Positions 49,999 through 60,115 of a DNA stretch of 64,000 nucleotides are shown here, in pieces. The notes below the pieces were generated by a model that saw nothing but the letters and a program-made list of their open reading frames with translations, did no database searches and was not told where the DNA came from. The translations under genes were made by a program, and so were the position numbers. Positions within the stretch are counted from its first letter, which is position 1, and each line of letters starts with the position of its first letter. This stretch comes from Phaseolus vulgaris (taxonomy: Eukaryota; Streptophyta; Magnoliopsida; Fabales; Fabaceae): positions 10,121,791 through 10,185,790 of the forward strand of contig NC_023753.2 of NCBI RefSeq assembly GCF_000499845.2. The letters are read 5' to 3'.

Positions 49999-51464
49999 TT
50001 AATTATTACAATAACTTGTCCACATTTTATTTGCTATAGTATACATAATTTGTGACCCGAGCTTGTAGTCATCCTCACGAGTTTGCGAGTGTGACGCATC
50101 TATATCTCTTTGCATCAAGTCACTGTCAACTTCTTCTAACAAAGAGTCATCATTATCCACCCTGCGAAGAAAGTTATGAAGAATACAACATGCCAAAACA
50201 ATATCGGTCATAGTGTCCACAGAGTAATGAGGCTTTGTTCCGCTAGCGATAATTGGAAAACGCTTTTTAAGGACACCAAATGTTCTTTTGATAACATTTC
50301 TTAGTGAGGAATGGCGATGATTAAACAACTCACGGACATTTTGTGGACCTCTTCGGAAATACTCTTTTAGATGGTATCGAACTCCGCGATATGGAGTTAT
50401 AACTTGGGTTTTGAGCATAAAACTCGCGTCTCCAAGGTAGTATTTGCCTACAACCATCCATTAAAAATGATTACTTATAAGTCATGTGACCAAATGAATA
50501 TTTATTGCACTTGAAAACACACTCAACTAACCTTACGGAATGACCAATGGATCCTCTCGTACAAACGTATCCTTCAATATCCTGGAATCAGAGGCTAGAG
50601 GCTGTTCCTTCTCACCCGGCAAAAACATATGTGAATTTCATGTTAAAATCACAAGCAGCAAATACGTTTTGCGTTGGCCAGTCTTTTCTTCCACGAAAAC
50701 GAGGAGCATCAGCTCGGAGGACTTTAACACGAACGTGAGTGTCGTATATGGCACCCAAACAATCCTAATACATAAAAAATTCACATTTATAAATAACTTG
50801 CATTACATACAACATGAATTAAATATTTAACTATATTTTCTCATATTCATACCTTAAAGTATGGAAAAAATCGATTGTTGTTTAAGATATGAGGTTCAAC
50901 CTCAGTCTCAGCTGGTTGAATTAAGAACTCTCCATGCAACATCAATATTGCCTTCAAAATATTATGAAAGTGATGAGACACTGTTTCCCCGGACTGATAA
51001 AAGAAGAACGAAGCACTTTGATTCTTGACGTTATGACCAATGATGTGTAAAAATTTAGTCACTTGTTCTTCAATTGTAGATTAAAATGAATCTTTAACCA
51101 TCATCGTTCTTCTTATCCGTTGACATAAATTAATAAATGTTTTCGGACCCATGCGAATAATGTCACGACATCTTTCAGTATGAACCAAGTACGACATCAA
51201 TTCTTGCCAACGACGCTCTTTTTGTGGAACAAACTCTGGTATAACATTATTTGTCTCGGTTAACACACGCAACACATTCAATCGATATCCAATCATGAAC
51301 AGGATTGTCATTGTTGTTACTTGTGTCTGCAAATTGATTTGCTCTTTTATTTGTGAAATTAGTGTGAAATCAACACCAACTACATCAAGATTCATGTCAT
51401 TCGTGTTATACATCTCGACATTTTTGAAATACATAGACCAATGATTATCGTTATCTATGGTCAC
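49999..51464 (-). pseudogene. PIF/Harbinger transposase (DDE nuclease), inactivated
   Basis: N-terminal part 51464-51081 (VPQKERRWQELMSYLVHTER, MGPKTFINLCQRIRRT), a stop, then 51062-50847 in the same frame (VTKFLHIIGHNVKNQ, FHNILKAILML, EPHILNNNRFFPYFK). After a possible intron the catalytic domain resumes at about 50765 (HVRVKVLRADAPRFRG, NVFAACDFNMKFTYV), meets a TGA after FAG near 50610, and ends with 50457-49999 (YYLGDASFMLK, TPYRGVRYHLKEY, RNVIKRTFGVLKKRFPI, DIVLACCILHNFLRR). The second catalytic Asp (LGD) is visible and the third acidic residue expected before RTFGVLKKRF reads Lys (NVIKRTF instead of the usual Glu). The first Asp box reads GAIYDTH where the family has Asp-Gly before Thr-His. 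So at least one, perhaps two, of the three DDE residues are lost. Confidence 0.85.
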
Positions 51465-51489
51465 AAATCCTTAACAATCATATAAGTTT

Positions 51490-52445
51490 AACTATTAGGT
51501 ATAAAGAACCACTTATAAGTTTTTTTACTTTTTAAAATAAAATAACATATTATATATAAACTCTAGAAAGTGATATAATTATAATTGTATTACAAATTCA
51601 AAATAATATTTATAAAGTGTTTTTACTTGATTTTAGAAAAAATTAAATATTATATGTAGACTACCTATAAAGTAGTATTTAAAATATTTAAATATTTTGT
51701 ATATTTATAATTATTTTATAAATTCAAAATAATATTTATAAAGTTCTTTTACTTTACTTTAGAAAAAATAAAATAATATATGTAGACTATCTATAAAGTA
51801 GTATTTTAAGATATTTAAATATTTTATATAGTTATAATTATTTTATAAATTCAAAATAATATCTATAAAATTCTTTTACTTGATTTTAGAAAAAAAAAAT
51901 ATTATATGTAGACTATCTATAAAGTAGTATTTTAAAATATTTAAATATTCTGTATAGTTATAATTATTTTATAAATTCAAAATAATATTTATAAAATTAT
52001 TTTACTTGATTTTAGAAAAAATAAAATATTATATGTAGATTATCTATAAATTAGTATTTTAAAATATTTAAATATCTGTATACTTATAATTATTTTATAA
52101 ATTCAAAATAATATTTATAAGTTCTTTTAGTTGATTTTAGAAAAAATTAAATATTATATGTAAACTATCTATAAAGTAGTATTTTTAAAATATTTCAATA
52201 TTTTGTATACTTATAATTGTTTTAAACCCTGTTGAAAATAATATTTAAAAAGTTTTTTTACTTGATTTTAGAAAAAATTAAATATTATATGTAGACTATC
52301 TATAAAGTATTATTTTAAATTATTTAAATATTTTTTATACTTATAATTATTTTATAAATTCAAAATAATATTTATAATTTTTTTTTACTTTATTTTTAGA
52401 AAAAATTAAATATTATACATAAATTTTATGAATACCCGAAAAAAA
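51490..52445. repeat. AT-rich tandem satellite, about 125-bp unit, about seven to eight copies
   Basis: The landmark TTTAGAAAAAA(T)TAAA followed by TATTATATGTAGACTATC and TATAAAGTAGTATTTTAAAA recurs about every 122-132 bases, starting near 51630, 51755, 51883, 52010, 52135, 52265 and 52390, with a degenerate first copy near 51515. Each unit also contains ATAATTATTTTATAAATTC and AAAATAATATTTATAAA. It sits inside the PIF/Harbinger element, directly upstream of its transposase. Confidence 0.9.
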
Positions 52446-52679
52446 AATTAAATATTAATAAGTTTTCTTTTTTTAACTAGGAGATAAAAATAAAACACAT
52501 TCAAAATTTTATTAATACTTATTAATGCGCTTAAGCAAAGAACTTAGAAAATCAAAGGTCAACATACATCTATTAACATAAATAAAACAAATAAATAAAC
52601 ATTACAAATTCATTATCCAGAATTATTCTCCACATTCCAAATCCATTATCTATGAAATTTACCTGCAAAAAATGTAAAG

Positions 52680-53000
52680 AACAACAATGACGGAACCACC
52701 AACGACCACCACGAACCACAACCGTCCACCGAGTACCACCAGCGGAACCACCACCGACCACCACCAGCGGAACCGTCCATCACCCAACGACCACCACCAA
52801 CAAAACACCACCACGAGCGAAACCGCACTTACACCTTGCACCTCCGACAACCGCACACCTCCAATGCTTGCGAACCTCTGACAATTGCGCACCTTCAATG
52901 CTTGCGAACCTCCGACAACCGCGCACCTCCAACACTTGCGAACCTCTGACGATCGCACACCTTTGACGACCGCACACCTCCGACCACCTCTAAGGTCCTC
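52680..53000. repeat. GC-rich CCACC tract and 34-bp minisatellite
   Basis: 52690-52800 is a low-complexity tract of CCACC/CGACCACCACC. From 52840 a 34-base unit (ACCTCCGACAACCGC, then ACACCTCCAATGCTTGCGA) occurs three times head to tail, with further partial copies to about 52985. Because 34 is not a multiple of three, each copy shifts the reading frame, so the ORFs that cross it on either strand are very unlikely to be genes. Confidence 0.85.
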
Positions 53001-53393
53001 CCTCAACTCAAAACACATAACTCACCTCCTCTCCCTTCCCATATTTATCATCCCTCTCATGTTTATTCATCACCCACAACAGTTGAAGTAACCCACCGAA
53101 CATTGTACGAATCTGTATTCTTGCAGATGGAATCTCATGCGTGCGAATCTTATGTGGAGGGAATATCTGCAATTGCATGGCACGACTGTTATGGAAATAG
53201 GATAATAAGTGAAGGGTAATGGTAAAAGCCAAAGCCAAAACTTTCTCACCAAATCTTCATAAGCTAGCAAAGATCCCTTCTCCACTTTCTTTGCCTTTCC
53301 TCTCTCTCTAATACCTGCAAACACCTAGATGCAAATAGGAAGTTTCCTTGCTTTTCAATCTGGGTGAACAGTAATCACCCGGATCCAAATAGT

Positions 53394-54113
53394 GCCTTAA
53401 AGTGAAAACTTCAATGTAAAAGAATACACAAAAGTTGTGTATGGTTGTGGCGACTTATGTGTATTTCTTTTACAAGTCATCATCTCAATTTAATTTTTTT
53501 AGCATAAAGTGATATTTTTTAAAATAAATTGGGTTAAAAATACATTGTGGGATAATTTTTTTTTATTTTATAAATATTGTAAAATGAGATGTAGGTTTAG
53601 GGTTTAGGTTCAAATTTATGGTTCAAGATTTAAGGTTGGTGGTTTAGTGTTAAGGAGTTAGGATTTGTGGTTTACAATTTAGGGCTTGGAGTTGAATGCT
53701 TATGGCTTATGGTTTAGGGACAACAAAAATATCCTTGTTGAAGTGAAGTAATGAAAGGTTACTCTCGTAATAAATCCCATTATAAAACATATTTTAACAA
53801 AAATGTAGATGTCAAAATTATTTATATGTTATTACTATATTTTTTGAGTCAAAATTAATTGTATTAAACATAGAGAGTGAGATTATTTGTAGTTTTTGAT
53901 GAATTGAAACTTTTGTTTATGTATAAATTTTTAGATTATCTAATATCAATGTTAATGAAAGTATAAATTATATAATATATAACAAAATAATAGTACATGT
54001 ATTTATGTTAAAATAAATACATAAAATAAAAATATTATATAAGTTATTAAAACAATATGATATTAAAACATTTGATGATGAAATAAACATGATAAAGGAT
54101 GATTTTATTATCT
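53394..54113. other. Spacer with a 60-bp hairpin and degenerate telomere-like repeats
   Basis: No gene. A hairpin lies at 53415-53474: TGTAAAAGAATACACA pairs with TGTGTATTTCTTTTACA, with one bulged base. From about 53595 to 53725 the motif GGTTTAGGGTTTAGG and decayed forms (GGTTTAGTG, GATTTAAGG, ATTTAGGGC, GGTTTAGGG) recur, resembling the plant telomere repeat TTTAGGG. Confidence 0.6.
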
Positions 54114-56087
54114 AAATGAACAATTTCCCCTATTGTGAAATTCATTGCGACAGTAAGAACATTTCTTTAGCTTGTTCTGAATTGGTTGATCCATTTCATT
54201 TTGAAAATGAGTAGTGGTTGATGTTCTTGAATTTTTTCATCGCATGTGGGGTAAGGTATGAAATTTGGTTTGATATAAGTAGACCAATGATCTTCATTTC
54301 GAACTGGATGGAATTCAACTTCATAAGCCTTTCTAATGGTATGGAGGTTGTAAATGACAAGAGGAACAAACAACTATAACGCGAGGACAAGGAAGTTGAA
54401 GAGTTTGAAAGTGGTCACAATTACACCACCACCGATTTAATCAAAATGTATATGACACTGGTCGTCGACCATGTTGGGGGTGGCTAATTCTTGAACATCA
54501 ATTTCATAATTCTCTCACTTAATAACCTTTGCACAAAACACATTTTGTTGATTTTTTTTCTAAATAAGGTTATGATATCTTTTGCATAGTAATGACATGC
54601 ATGTAACATCATGTTTATCTTTAGTCCTTGTTCCACACACCATGTTTTTATTCTTTCGAAGGTTTCCTTTAACAAAGCAAAAATCAACAAGGAACGAGCT
54701 CCCTTAAGAATGAAGTTCATGCATTTGGCTAAATTTGTGGTTATATGGTCATACTTTTTGCCCCTATCGTACGCCTTAGACCATTTTACTAACAGTATAT
54801 GATCTATCCAGGAAAATGTTTGCTTGAACTTAGATCGCATAGCCAATAACTTGTACTGTGGGTTGCTTCATTTCATAAGTTATCATAAAAAACTAAATGA
54901 AATTACTTAAATGATAACATAGTTTGTAATTATGTATGAGGATATGCCAACAATGTCATTACCCATATTAATCAATTGTTATTTCAGCTCAAAATTTTGG
55001 AACTTTTTGTTGAATGTGATATGAAATATGCAATACACATATTATTAATCCAATTTCATCGGATTGAACAGAAATGAGACCATCTCCTTCTCATCCAACT
55101 TTTTCGGGTTGTAATACTGAGATTATGTCGATTGCTCTGTCAATAATCATGCACAAATTTGGTTGAGGTCTGACATATTGCTACAAATGCCGAAAGAACC
55201 ATATTAGAGCCTCCCGGGTATCGCCTTCAACAATGACCAACACTAATGGACATATGTTATGATTTCCATCTTGAGCGATTGCGGTCAACAATGTTGCATG
55301 ATATCTTTCAGTTAAAAATGGGTCATCAACTTGTAAAATGGGCTTGCAAAAATTGAAAATGTCAATGCAAGACTTAAAGGACGAAAACAAGTGATCCAAA
55401 ATGTAACAATATATGTCTTCAACACCATCGTCCAGACAAGGAGAAGCAATATATTGCACAATTTCCCCCGAATTTCTTTCTTTTATCGGTCCCAACCATC
55501 TGGGGATATCATTGTACGATTGTTCTCAATTTACAAATGCCATAACAAGAGCTTTTTGTTTTCCCGACCATGTTTTTTATATATGATAGTATAGCCATGT
55601 AGATTTTTTATTTCTGCAATTAAGCTTTTGATTGAGATGGACAAATTTGATCGAAGTCAACACCATGGACGCAATATGAGTTTATCCAAATTATCATGAT
55701 CTTTAGAAAGAGTGGTTGACAAACAAGTATGTTGTGCATCTATTTTTTTTTTTTATCTCCCATTGTCTTTGGATTTTGTTAAAAGATGCACGTATTCTCC
55801 ATTGACATCCTCTGATGAATATGCAACGAGCAACGTATATGTCTAGCTTTGATTCCACAATGACAAATTTGTAACCATTGTCTAAGTAGTATTACTTTAT
55901 GACATTCAATGTAGTTTCCTTTGTGTGAAAGACATGTGTTTGTGGAGCTCATATTGAATGTTATGTCCGGATTGATTGTTGACAGAATATGTTGTGAAGA
56001 AGATGTCATAAGAACATCTTCATCTTCCAAACTGAAGTCATAAGTGTCCTCATCTTCACTTATGTCAACCACGATATCTGTAATCAT
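54114..56087 (-). pseudogene. Mutator-like (MULE) transposase fossil
   Basis: Minus-strand pieces in order: 56087-55779 (N-terminal, with acidic stretch and HKGNYIECHKVILLR); 55495-55181, the MULE transposase core (FKSCIDIFNFCKPILQVDD, LLTAIAQDGNHNICPLVL, IVEGDTREALIWFFRHL), keeping the first catalytic Asp in QVDD; 54846-54484, the C-terminal helical part (NLAKCMNFILKGARSL, ALLKETFERIKTWC); and, in another frame, a zinc knuckle at about 54178-54114 (KKCSYCRNEFHNRGNC, a C-x2-C-x4-H-x4-C pattern). Frameshifts and stops separate all the blocks. No terminal inverted repeats or 9-bp duplication were identified. Confidence 0.8.
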
Positions 56088-56964
56088 TGTTTAATCATGA
56101 TCACTTACTGATGTTCCACCAACATGTCTTGTGTCCATCTGCATTTAAGAAAAATAACATTATCTTATACAAATACATACACATATATATGTGTGTATGA
56201 AGAAATTAGGAGTTAAGAAGACGATGGAGACGAACATTACCTTTACGACTTCGATCAAACTTTACACTATAACAACAAGGATGAAATGTTGTGTTCACCA
56301 AGCTACTGATTAATGATTTTGCATGAAAAATATGAGATACAAATTAAAATGAATTGGATGTACACATGAAAAAGGCCATTGGCATTGGAATCTTATTATA
56401 TATCATACATTTAGAAACACAATGCATTATTATATATAATATAATTAATTAAAAAATGATTCATTATGACAAGTCCAATCCCTCAACTAACATGTACAAT
56501 TATCCGTATTCATCTAAGTAGTCCACTTCATGAAGGTTGAAACTGCGGGATATGTTGAATTTCACAAGGTGAGACTCAATGCACATCAAAAACACAACAC
56601 GCTGCCACAAAATCACAAAACAAACCAACCTATGAACACCAATGGAAGTCGTGCTAGATCATTACGACTTCAAATAGAATTGAATTCGTCTCCCACAACT
56701 TCAAATTGTGTCATGAATTGAAGTTGCCTCTCATCCTAACAACTTCAACACTTGAAAGTTGCACTATGGTGTATCAACTTCATTAAAGGAAGAATTGGTC
56801 TTGCATGTAGGTGTGATGATTTCTTCTTATCACATGAATGCTTTGCTTTGGTTCCCCTCACATGCCTACAAAAGCTTTCTTCAAAGATTTCACGCACTCT
56901 AACATCTCTTTGAATTCAAAGCTTAAACATGCACTGTGTGATAGGAGGTTAACAACTTTAATAT

Positions 56965-57321
56965 TCACACTACAACATGCACCAGGTCATGTGTGGTTGA
57001 ATGATTTTTGGCAAGTACTCTTATTAAAGAGAGATAGGACGTCGTAAGTTGCATTGACAACGCCATTTCGCACAAGCTCACAATTCCCCTACTCTTCCCA
57101 TCGGAGTACAGTATGACGGCGATGCGGGCCTCTACCTTCGGAGGCGGCAGGTTGACAACATCGAGTGGTGGAGGAACATGAACAATCTCCATAATTTCTA
57201 TTAAAGATGGACGACATGGGGATGATGGCGACACTGTGACGGAGGAGAATTTTCTGGTGGTGGTGGCAGGTGAGACAAATGATAGAAGAAAGAGGATTAT
57301 GACAATGAGGGATCCTTTCAA
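56965..57321 (-). CDS. Small ORF with a signal-peptide-like start, 118 aa, unrecognised
   Basis: Starts MKGSLIVIILFLLSFVSPAT, a convincing hydrophobic signal-peptide-like segment, followed by a Pro/Ser-rich stretch (SVTVSPSSPCRP, HVPPPLDVVNLPPPKV). I do not recognise a family. It lies in repeat-rich sequence next to a MULE fossil, so it may be a captured or decayed fragment, the first exon of something, or chance. No expression evidence is visible. Confidence 0.25.
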   Translation of the reverse strand: MKGSLIVIILFLLSFVSPATTTRKFSSVTVSPSSPCRPSLIEIMEIVHVPPPLDVVNLPPPKVEARIAVILYSDGKSRGIVSLCEMALSMQLTTSYLSLIRVLAKNHSTTHDLVHVVV

Positions 57322-57569
57322 TTTAAATGTAAATACGATCCATATATAATTACATAATATTATGTATTTTATTATAATTTAAATCTATTTTTCAATAGTA
57401 AATTAAAATTTTATTAAAGATTAATATTTTAAAATATTAAACTTTTACTTAAGAAAAAGTAAAATATTAAAGATAATATATTTTATAATAATCATATTGA
57501 AATAAAAAAATATAAAATATTCTTAAATAAATATAATATATTATACTGTAAACTATAAAATAATTTTAA

Positions 57570-57571
57570 AT

Positions 57572-57616
<45 letters not shown>
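57570..57616. repeat. (AT)n microsatellite
   Basis: Uninterrupted AT dinucleotide run of about twenty units, upstream of the COX16 gene. Confidence 0.95.
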
Positions 57617-57618
<2 letters not shown>

Positions 57619-58230
57619 TGTCATGTGGCTTATCATTTTCAATTTAACAGTATTCTCGTATTAATCGGTATTCTGTCTAGTAGGAGGGGATTATTTAGCA
57701 AACAGAACCCTACCATTTCAATGTTGTTTCTTCTTATCAAAATTACATCAGAAAACAAAAAAAGAGAACGTAGTTGGTGTTTGAGAAGGACGTGAGTTGT
57801 GAAGAGGTAAGTTTTATTGTTCTGTATGCTCCACTTCTTATCTCACCATTCTGCTTCCCACAATTAAATCACAATTCATTCCCTTTCGGTGCAGATCAGA
57901 TCATTTCTAACAATTCATAAAAAAATTACATTTTTCATTCCCAAAACTGAATGACCCAATCTTCCGAGCCCAAAGGTTAGTTACAACCCTAGATTGTTTG
58001 AGTGGAAGAAGCCTTCTTCACTCTGTAATCGCATCCAGGCTTCTGTGTCAGTGGCTGGAGTTTGTATGTTCACTTATTACGACTCTGTGTGTATCTTGAA
58101 CATTACGTGTTTGTTAGAATGCCAATTCTAGTGGCATCAATGAATTGGTAATTGATTGGGTTTTCTTTTCACTCATCATGTCCCTCGGCTGAGATTTCAG
58201 GCCAACATTTGAATTCTGTGACCAATAATA

Positions 58231-58924
58231 ATGACTACAGTCCAGAGTGAGGGGGCAGCAAAAGGAACTGCCACAACTGAGAAAGCATTCAAAAGATGGG
58301 GCAGGAGAAGCCCATTTGTGAGATACGGCCTTCCTATGATCTCTCTCACTGTCCTCGGTTCTCTAGGCCTTGCCCAACTCTTGCAAGGCAGGTTAGGCTT
58401 TAGAATTATTATTATTGTGTTTGTTGTATTTTTCACTGTGATTCAATCATATATATTTGTTTACTTTACAACAACTATCTTTAAATTTAGGTTTACCACA
58501 ATTTCTTATCATCTGACAATGTAAATTTCTTGTAGAGACAGAGTATAAAAATTTAACTGTGTTTATCTAACTCTACTTTTTTCATTGCTCATTCTGTTTG
58601 ACTTCATCCTCATTCTAAAAATAGTGCAACTGTGTCTGTCCAGCAAGGATATTGCAAGGGTGAAAGATGATCAAGAGTGGGAAATAATTGAAACAAGAAA
58701 AGCATTGTCTAGGACTGGACCAGTGCATGCGTACAATCCAAAACAGATTTCCTTGGACGATGAGCTAAAGGTCTGTTTTCCTCTTCATTAACAATTTATC
58801 GTAGTCTAGATTGTCCATGATTTAATTTCTGTTTGTTGTTGCATAGGCTTTGCAACAAAAGGTGGATATTAGCAACTATGAATACAAGAAAATTCCTAAA
58901 CCAAATGAAGGCAATCGAGACTAG
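58231..58924 (+). CDS. COX16: COX16-type cytochrome c oxidase assembly protein, 3 exons, 121 aa
   Basis: COX16 is a small protein of the mitochondrial inner membrane needed to assemble cytochrome c oxidase (complex IV), acting around the maturation of its COX1/COX2 core. Exons 58231-58391, 58644-58770 and 58847-58924 join in phase with GT-AG borders. The product has a short hydrophilic N-terminus ending in a basic patch ([13 protein letters not shown]), one membrane segment (about residues 33-52; [19 protein letters not shown]), and the family's conserved hydrophilic tail ([31 protein letters not shown]). The length fits plant COX16. A leader intron upstream is possible (GAGGTAAG near 57803), because the untranslated stretch 57780-58230 looks like a housekeeping-gene leader; I cannot prove it. 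Appears intact. Confidence 0.9.
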
Positions 58925-59734
58925 AGTAGAGTTGTGGATTTGAAACAATTTTTGTTAGAATTTCTCATATACCGTTATCGAAATCAACTTTTATGGAGTC
59001 AAAAGCCAGTTCAATCTTGCTAGTGAAGTTGGTATTGCCCTGGATCTTTAGAGTTTTGACTTTTGATTATGACATTATGGCAGTGGAAGTTGAGATAAAA
59101 TTTTGAAATTTGTGTACCAAGGATTTTTAAGTACGGTGCTGGGAATAGCAAAAGGTACTCGCTTGGTTCTACTTTAATAAGGGTGAGAAAGTGTAAATGC
59201 TTCTTGTCATGTTTTAGTTTGTCTTTTTCCCCTATCTTGCAGTGATGCAAATTGGATGTTATAACGATAATGCTAATGGAGCCACTTTTGTCGTCACAAA
59301 ACTCAACACCCGTGGTTCATTTTCAGTGTTATCAAGTAAAATTGCTCGTAAAATTATTCGAAAGGGTAAGGGGATTTACTGATCTGTACGAAATATCTGT
59401 AGGCTCCAAAAAAGATTAGCACATTTCTGAAATTACTTTGTAAGGACGTGGTTACTTGTTTGCTTGGAAAGTACAACATTCCACCCATTGTTTAAATTAC
59501 AATTCAAAATCCCAACTGCCTCCGTAACATTAAACTTTTTACTCTCAGGATTGCATGATGACTTCAATTACGGCTGTAAAAGGTACATCTATTCACAATT
59601 TTCTACTACATTAACTATCACCACATAACTGCAAATACAATTTAGAACACAGTCACCTTCCAAAGTCTCTAATATATGTACAATGACCTAGAAAAAAAAT
59701 CCACTCTATATATCTTTGATATTGTTGAGATGCA
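58925..59734. other. 3' flank of COX16
   Basis: The first few hundred bases are probably 3' untranslated region. After that I see no gene. Confidence 0.5.
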
Positions 59735-60115
59735 CAACTTTGAGGCCAAAGATGAAAATATCCATATACCATGATATGTAGCCTCAAAAGGAAACGAATT
59801 AATCTATCTAGTGAAAGTTATGACGAAAGTGTACTTTATGCTTCTCTAAGAAACAACTCCCTTGGCAAACATGAGCATGTATCCTAGTGACCTAGGGTAG
59901 CCAATGATCTCCAATTTTTGGGCCGTCTAAATATAAAGTTCGTGGGTGTATCCCGCAAAGTATCTCGTCACTTTCTTTGCAGCTCTTCGATGATCCATAC
60001 TTGAATTACTCGAATATCCGCGTAACATCCCAACGGAAAATGTGATGTGAGGTTTTGCGCAAACCTATGCATGCTCTAGACTTTCAACAAAAGCTTATGA
60101 AGAGGTATGCATTTG
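59735..60115 (-). pseudogene. Ty1/copia pol fossil (end of RT and RNase H)
   Basis: In the minus-strand frame that contains VGMLRGYSSNSSMDHRRAAK, KKVTRYFAGYTHELYI and KLEIIGY, the order and wording match the end of reverse transcriptase and the RNase H of copia elements. Upstream, in the same frame, ESLEHA, a TAG, then VCAKPHITFSVGML fits the end of RT. Further on, LMFAKGVVS, SIKYTF and FEATYHGIW match the RNase H wording after a deletion. At least three stops are present. No LTRs were identified. Confidence 0.75.

Larger units (their letters stand above)
48614..53393 (-). mobile_element. PIF/Harbinger DNA transposon, degenerate; left end uncertain
   Basis: Both ORFs of a plant PIF/Harbinger element lie on the minus strand: a transposase (51464-49999) followed by a Myb/SANT-like protein (about 49840-48614). 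The right end probably lies at 53393: reading inwards it is GGCACTATTTGGATCCGGG, typical wording for PIF-type termini, and it is followed outside by TTA, the 3-bp target preferred by the superfamily. The left terminus is uncertain: the only candidate is a weak match near 47831. Between the transposase and the right end lie an AT-rich satellite and a GC-rich minisatellite. Confidence 0.75.
56088..57700. other. Spacer between the MULE fossil and the COX16 gene
   Basis: No recognised gene. 56680-56800 repeats short CAACTTCA/TGAAGTTG motifs in both orientations, which could be part of a MULE end. It includes the small ORF and the (AT)n run listed separately. Confidence 0.5.

Noticed and set aside
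52646..53018. Long Gly/Trp/Arg-rich minus-strand ORFs and a Thr/Pro-rich plus-strand ORF
   Set aside because: They are frame readings of the CCACC tract and the 34-bp minisatellite, whose unit is not a multiple of three; several frames are open at once, which is a composition effect.
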